From NCBI GenBank assembly GCA_913064725.1, contig CAJYAI010000019.1, positions 1-44,524 of the forward strand: DNA of 44,524 nucleotides, read 5' to 3'. Positions 42,540 through 44,524 of the stretch are shown here, one piece after another. The notes beneath the pieces are model-generated. The model worked only from the letters and a program-made list of their open reading frames with translations, was not told the origin of the DNA and did not search any database. How positions within the stretch are numbered: the stretch's first letter is position 1; each line of letters starts with the position of its first letter. This DNA comes from an uncultured Alteromonadaceae bacterium. GTDB lineage: Bacteria; Pseudomonadota; Gammaproteobacteria; Pseudomonadales; Halieaceae. The translations under genes were made by a program, and so were the position numbers.

Positions 42540-43094
42540 GTGACAGTCTCGGCTTGGCGTTTGAGAGAAGCGGCATCGCACATTCAGTCCGGAAGCGTCA
42601 TAGCGTGTCCAGCCGAGGCGGTGTGGGGATTGTCGTGTGATCCCTGGCGTCTTTCGGCTGTGGCGGCGCTGTGCCGGATGAAGCAGCGAGCGCTATCAAA
42701 GGGAGTGATCGTTGCGAGCTGCGACGCGCGCCACTTCGATGCTCTGCTGGAGGGGCTATCCGAAGAGCAACGCAACCGTGTTTTGCTCTCGTGGCCCGGC
42801 CCAACCACCTGGCTCATTCCGAACAACGGTGTATTTCCCAATTGGGTGACGGGAGAAAGCAAGGAGGTCGCAATCCGTGTAACCTCTGCACCAGCGTTGT
42901 CAGGTCTGTGTCGCGAGCTGGGCGGCCCAGTAGTAACAACCAGTGCTAACTGGGCAGGTGCACAGCCGGCAAAACATCTTTTTCAGGTGAAGCGGTACTT
43001 TGGTCCACAGATCACGACGATTCCAGGTGTGGTCAACCTGTCCGGTAGGCCGTCCACCATAAAGCGAGCCACGACGGGCGATATACTGAGATAA
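42540..43094 (+). CDS. tsaC: threonylcarbamoyl-AMP synthase TsaC
   Basis: Makes threonylcarbamoyl-AMP for the t6A modification at position 37 of ANN-decoding tRNAs. 184 aa, the short YrdC-type form without the Sua5 domain. IACPAEAVWGLSCDP contains the nucleotide-binding start, and WPGPTTWLIP and GGPVVTTSANWAG are the other motifs. A strong AGGAGGT precedes the GTG start. Also known as rimN/yrdC; it follows dprA as in Pseudomonas. Confidence 0.96.
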   Translation: MTVSAWRLREAASHIQSGSVIACPAEAVWGLSCDPWRLSAVAALCRMKQRALSKGVIVASCDARHFDALLEGLSEEQRNRVLLSWPGPTTWLIPNNGVFPNWVTGESKEVAIRVTSAPALSGLCRELGGPVVTTSANWAGAQPAKHLFQVKRYFGPQITTIPGVVNLSGRPSTIKRATTGDILR

Positions 43095-43119
43095 AGACCC
43101 TTTGTATTAAGGAAAAACT

Positions 43120-44019
43120 ATGGATTTGCCGGCGGTTGAACAGTATTTGCATGGATTACAGCGATCGATTTGTGACCAACTGAGCGCTATAGACGGCGCC
43201 GCTGAGTTTGAGACTGAAACGTGGGACCGGCCGGAGGGCGGTGGCGGGGTTAGTCGTGTCTTGGTCGACGGAAACGTCTTTGAAAAAGGTGGCGTTAACT
43301 TTTCCTACGTCGAGGGTAGCAAAATGCCCGGTAGCGCGACCCAACACCGCCCTGAATTGGCCGGGCGCAGTTTTAAAGCTCTTGGCTTGTCGCTCGTTAT
43401 GCACCCTAAAAACCCTTATGTTCCTACCTCGCACGCCAACGTACGTTGTTTTGTGGCCGAAAAAGACGGCGAAGATCCTGTTTGGTGGATGGGCGGTGGA
43501 TTTGATTTAACGCCGTACTACGGATCGGAAGAAGATGCCATCCATTGGCATCAGACAGCAAAGGATGCCTGTCAGCCTTTCGGTGACGGCGTCTATGCCA
43601 AGTATAAAAAGTGGTGTGACGATTACTTTTATCTACCTCATCGCAACGAGCCAAGAGGGGTCGGTGGTCTGTTCTACGATGATTTAAATGAATGGGGCTT
43701 TGACACAAGTTTTAGTTTTATGCGGTCGGTGGGTGATGCTTTTTTGCAGGCCTATGTGCCTATCGTCCTACGTAATAAGGACACAGTTTACGGTGAACGA
43801 GAGCGGCAGTGGCAGTTGTATCGTCGCGGGCGATATGTCGAGTTTAATTTGGTCTTCGACCGAGGAACACTCTTTGGTTTGCAATCCAATGGGCGCACCG
43901 AGGCGATTCTCATGTCGCTTCCACCGTTAGTCCGGTGGGAGTATGGCTTGACACCTGAGCCCGGCACGCCTGAAGCCGAGCTACTCGATTATTACCTGAA
44001 GCCAAAGGATTGGGTCTGA
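43120..44019 (+). CDS. hemF: oxygen-dependent coproporphyrinogen III oxidase
   Basis: Converts coproporphyrinogen III to protoporphyrinogen IX in heme synthesis, using oxygen. 299 aa. Signature stretches: [60 protein letters not shown] and [32 protein letters not shown] precedes the ATG. Its presence points to growth with oxygen. Confidence 0.98.
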   Translation: MDLPAVEQYLHGLQRSICDQLSAIDGAAEFETETWDRPEGGGGVSRVLVDGNVFEKGGVNFSYVEGSKMPGSATQHRPELAGRSFKALGLSLVMHPKNPYVPTSHANVRCFVAEKDGEDPVWWMGGGFDLTPYYGSEEDAIHWHQTAKDACQPFGDGVYAKYKKWCDDYFYLPHRNEPRGVGGLFYDDLNEWGFDTSFSFMRSVGDAFLQAYVPIVLRNKDTVYGERERQWQLYRRGRYVEFNLVFDRGTLFGLQSNGRTEAILMSLPPLVRWEYGLTPEPGTPEAELLDYYLKPKDWV

Positions 44020-44023
44020 GGCC

Positions 44024-44092
44024 ATGGTTGTGGGTCATACGGTTGATCGGTTTTATCAGTGGCAAAAACACTGCACTCGGAGCAGCACATGA
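44024..44092 (+). CDS. 22-codon ORF coupled to aroE
   Basis: An ATG preceded by TGAGG opens a frame of 22 codons ending in TGA. That stop overlaps the aroE ATG as ATGA. It may be a leader peptide that couples aroE translation, or only chance. No resemblance to a known protein. Confidence 0.25.
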   Translation: MVVGHTVDRFYQWQKHCTRSST

Positions 44093-44524
44093 GACGCTTT
44101 GCCGTGTTAGGCAATCCTATCGCGCACAGTAAGTCTCCGGAGATTCACGGCAAGTTTGCGGCAGAATGCGGGCATGAGATCGACTATCAGCGTGTACTGG
44201 TTAATGCGGGTCAACTCGACACGGTAGTGACCGATTTTTTCACAGCGGGAGGTATTGGACTCAATGTCACGGCGCCCTTTAAGGGCGAGGCGTTTGCTGT
44301 GGCGCAAGTTCGAACACCCGCAGCCGTGGATGCGCAAGCTGCAAATACCCTATGGCAAGACGATCAAGGCCGTATTTGCGCACATACCACCGACGGCAGT
44401 GGGCTATTGCGGGATCTGGAGGTGAATTTAGGCTGGGGTATTACTGACGCCAATATTCTATTGCTCGGCGCTGGTGGCGCTATGCGGGGCATTGTCAGTG
44501 CCCTGTGCGAGCAAATACCGAGGT
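44089..44524 (+). CDS. aroE: shikimate dehydrogenase (NADPH), 5' part; runs off the window
   Basis: Reduces 3-dehydroshikimate to shikimate in the aromatic pathway. The 145 visible codons start MRRFAVLGNPIAHSKSPEIH, with the substrate serines in SKSP. Catalytic Lys65 is in NVTAPFKGEAF and Asp102 in TTDGSG; both match the E. coli numbering. LLLGAGGAMRGI opens the NADP-binding fold. GGAGCAGCAC precedes the ATG. The 3' part, about half the gene, lies outside. The ATG overlaps the stop of a 22-codon ORF. Confidence 0.96.
   Translation, partial: MRRFAVLGNPIAHSKSPEIHGKFAAECGHEIDYQRVLVNAGQLDTVVTDFFTAGGIGLNVTAPFKGEAFAVAQVRTPAAVDAQAANTLWQDDQGRICAHTTDGSGLLRDLEVNLGWGITDANILLLGAGGAMRGIVSALCEQIPR

Overview
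The window is the chromosomal origin neighbourhood of a gammaproteobacterium. The order atpIBEFHAGDC - glmUS on one side, parAB - rsmG - mnmG, then mnmE - yidC - yidD - rnpA - rpmH, then dnaA - dnaN - recF - gyrB is the classic origin-proximal block. The right arm (glyQS, an HtrB-like acyltransferase, trkA, rsmB, fmt, def, a LysM/TsaP-like gene, dprA, tsaC, hemF, aroE) follows the arrangement known from Pseudomonas and its marine relatives. The organism is probably a free-living, possibly marine, Pseudomonas-related gammaproteobacterium; genus cannot be read from the sequence. No rRNA, tRNA or CRISPR array was seen.

Layout. (1) 1-2525: a small accessory island at the 3' end of glmS, the position of Tn7 attachment in many bacteria. 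It holds a run of very small minus-strand genes (42, 59, 72 and 89 aa, three of them membrane proteins), a frameshifted serine recombinase and two short unknown ORFs. (2) 2526-15220, minus strand: glmS, glmU, the complete F1Fo ATP synthase operon with atpI, then parB, parA and rsmG. (3) 15195-17093: mnmG, followed by a 526-bp AT-rich gene-free interval. (4) 17620-21435, minus strand: mnmE, yidC, yidD, rnpA, rpmH, with a near-consensus promoter before rpmH, then a second AT-rich interval with consensus DnaA boxes. (5) 21891-28094, plus strand: dnaA, dnaN, recF, gyrB, with two perfect 16-bp parS sites inside recF. (6) 28110-32492, minus: glyQ-glyS-rmuC. (7) 32581-34337, plus: lpxL/htrB-like and djlA. 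(8) 34351-40068, minus: def-fmt-rsmB-trkA-trkH. (9) 40250-44524, plus: tsaP-like, dprA, tsaC, hemF and the 5' part of aroE, which runs off the window.

Main observation. Hand-counted base skew on the + strand changes sign between mnmG (C above G) and mnmE/yidC (G above C), although both flanks are coded on the minus strand. The interval between them carries an AT-rich segment and a DnaA-box variant arranged like the left part of E. coli oriC. This places the probable replication origin at about 17.1-17.6 kb, next to mnmG, rather than next to dnaA. The dnaA upstream region nevertheless has better DnaA boxes, which may serve autoregulation. ParA and ParB, encoded here, and the parS sites in recF would form the segregation system for this origin.
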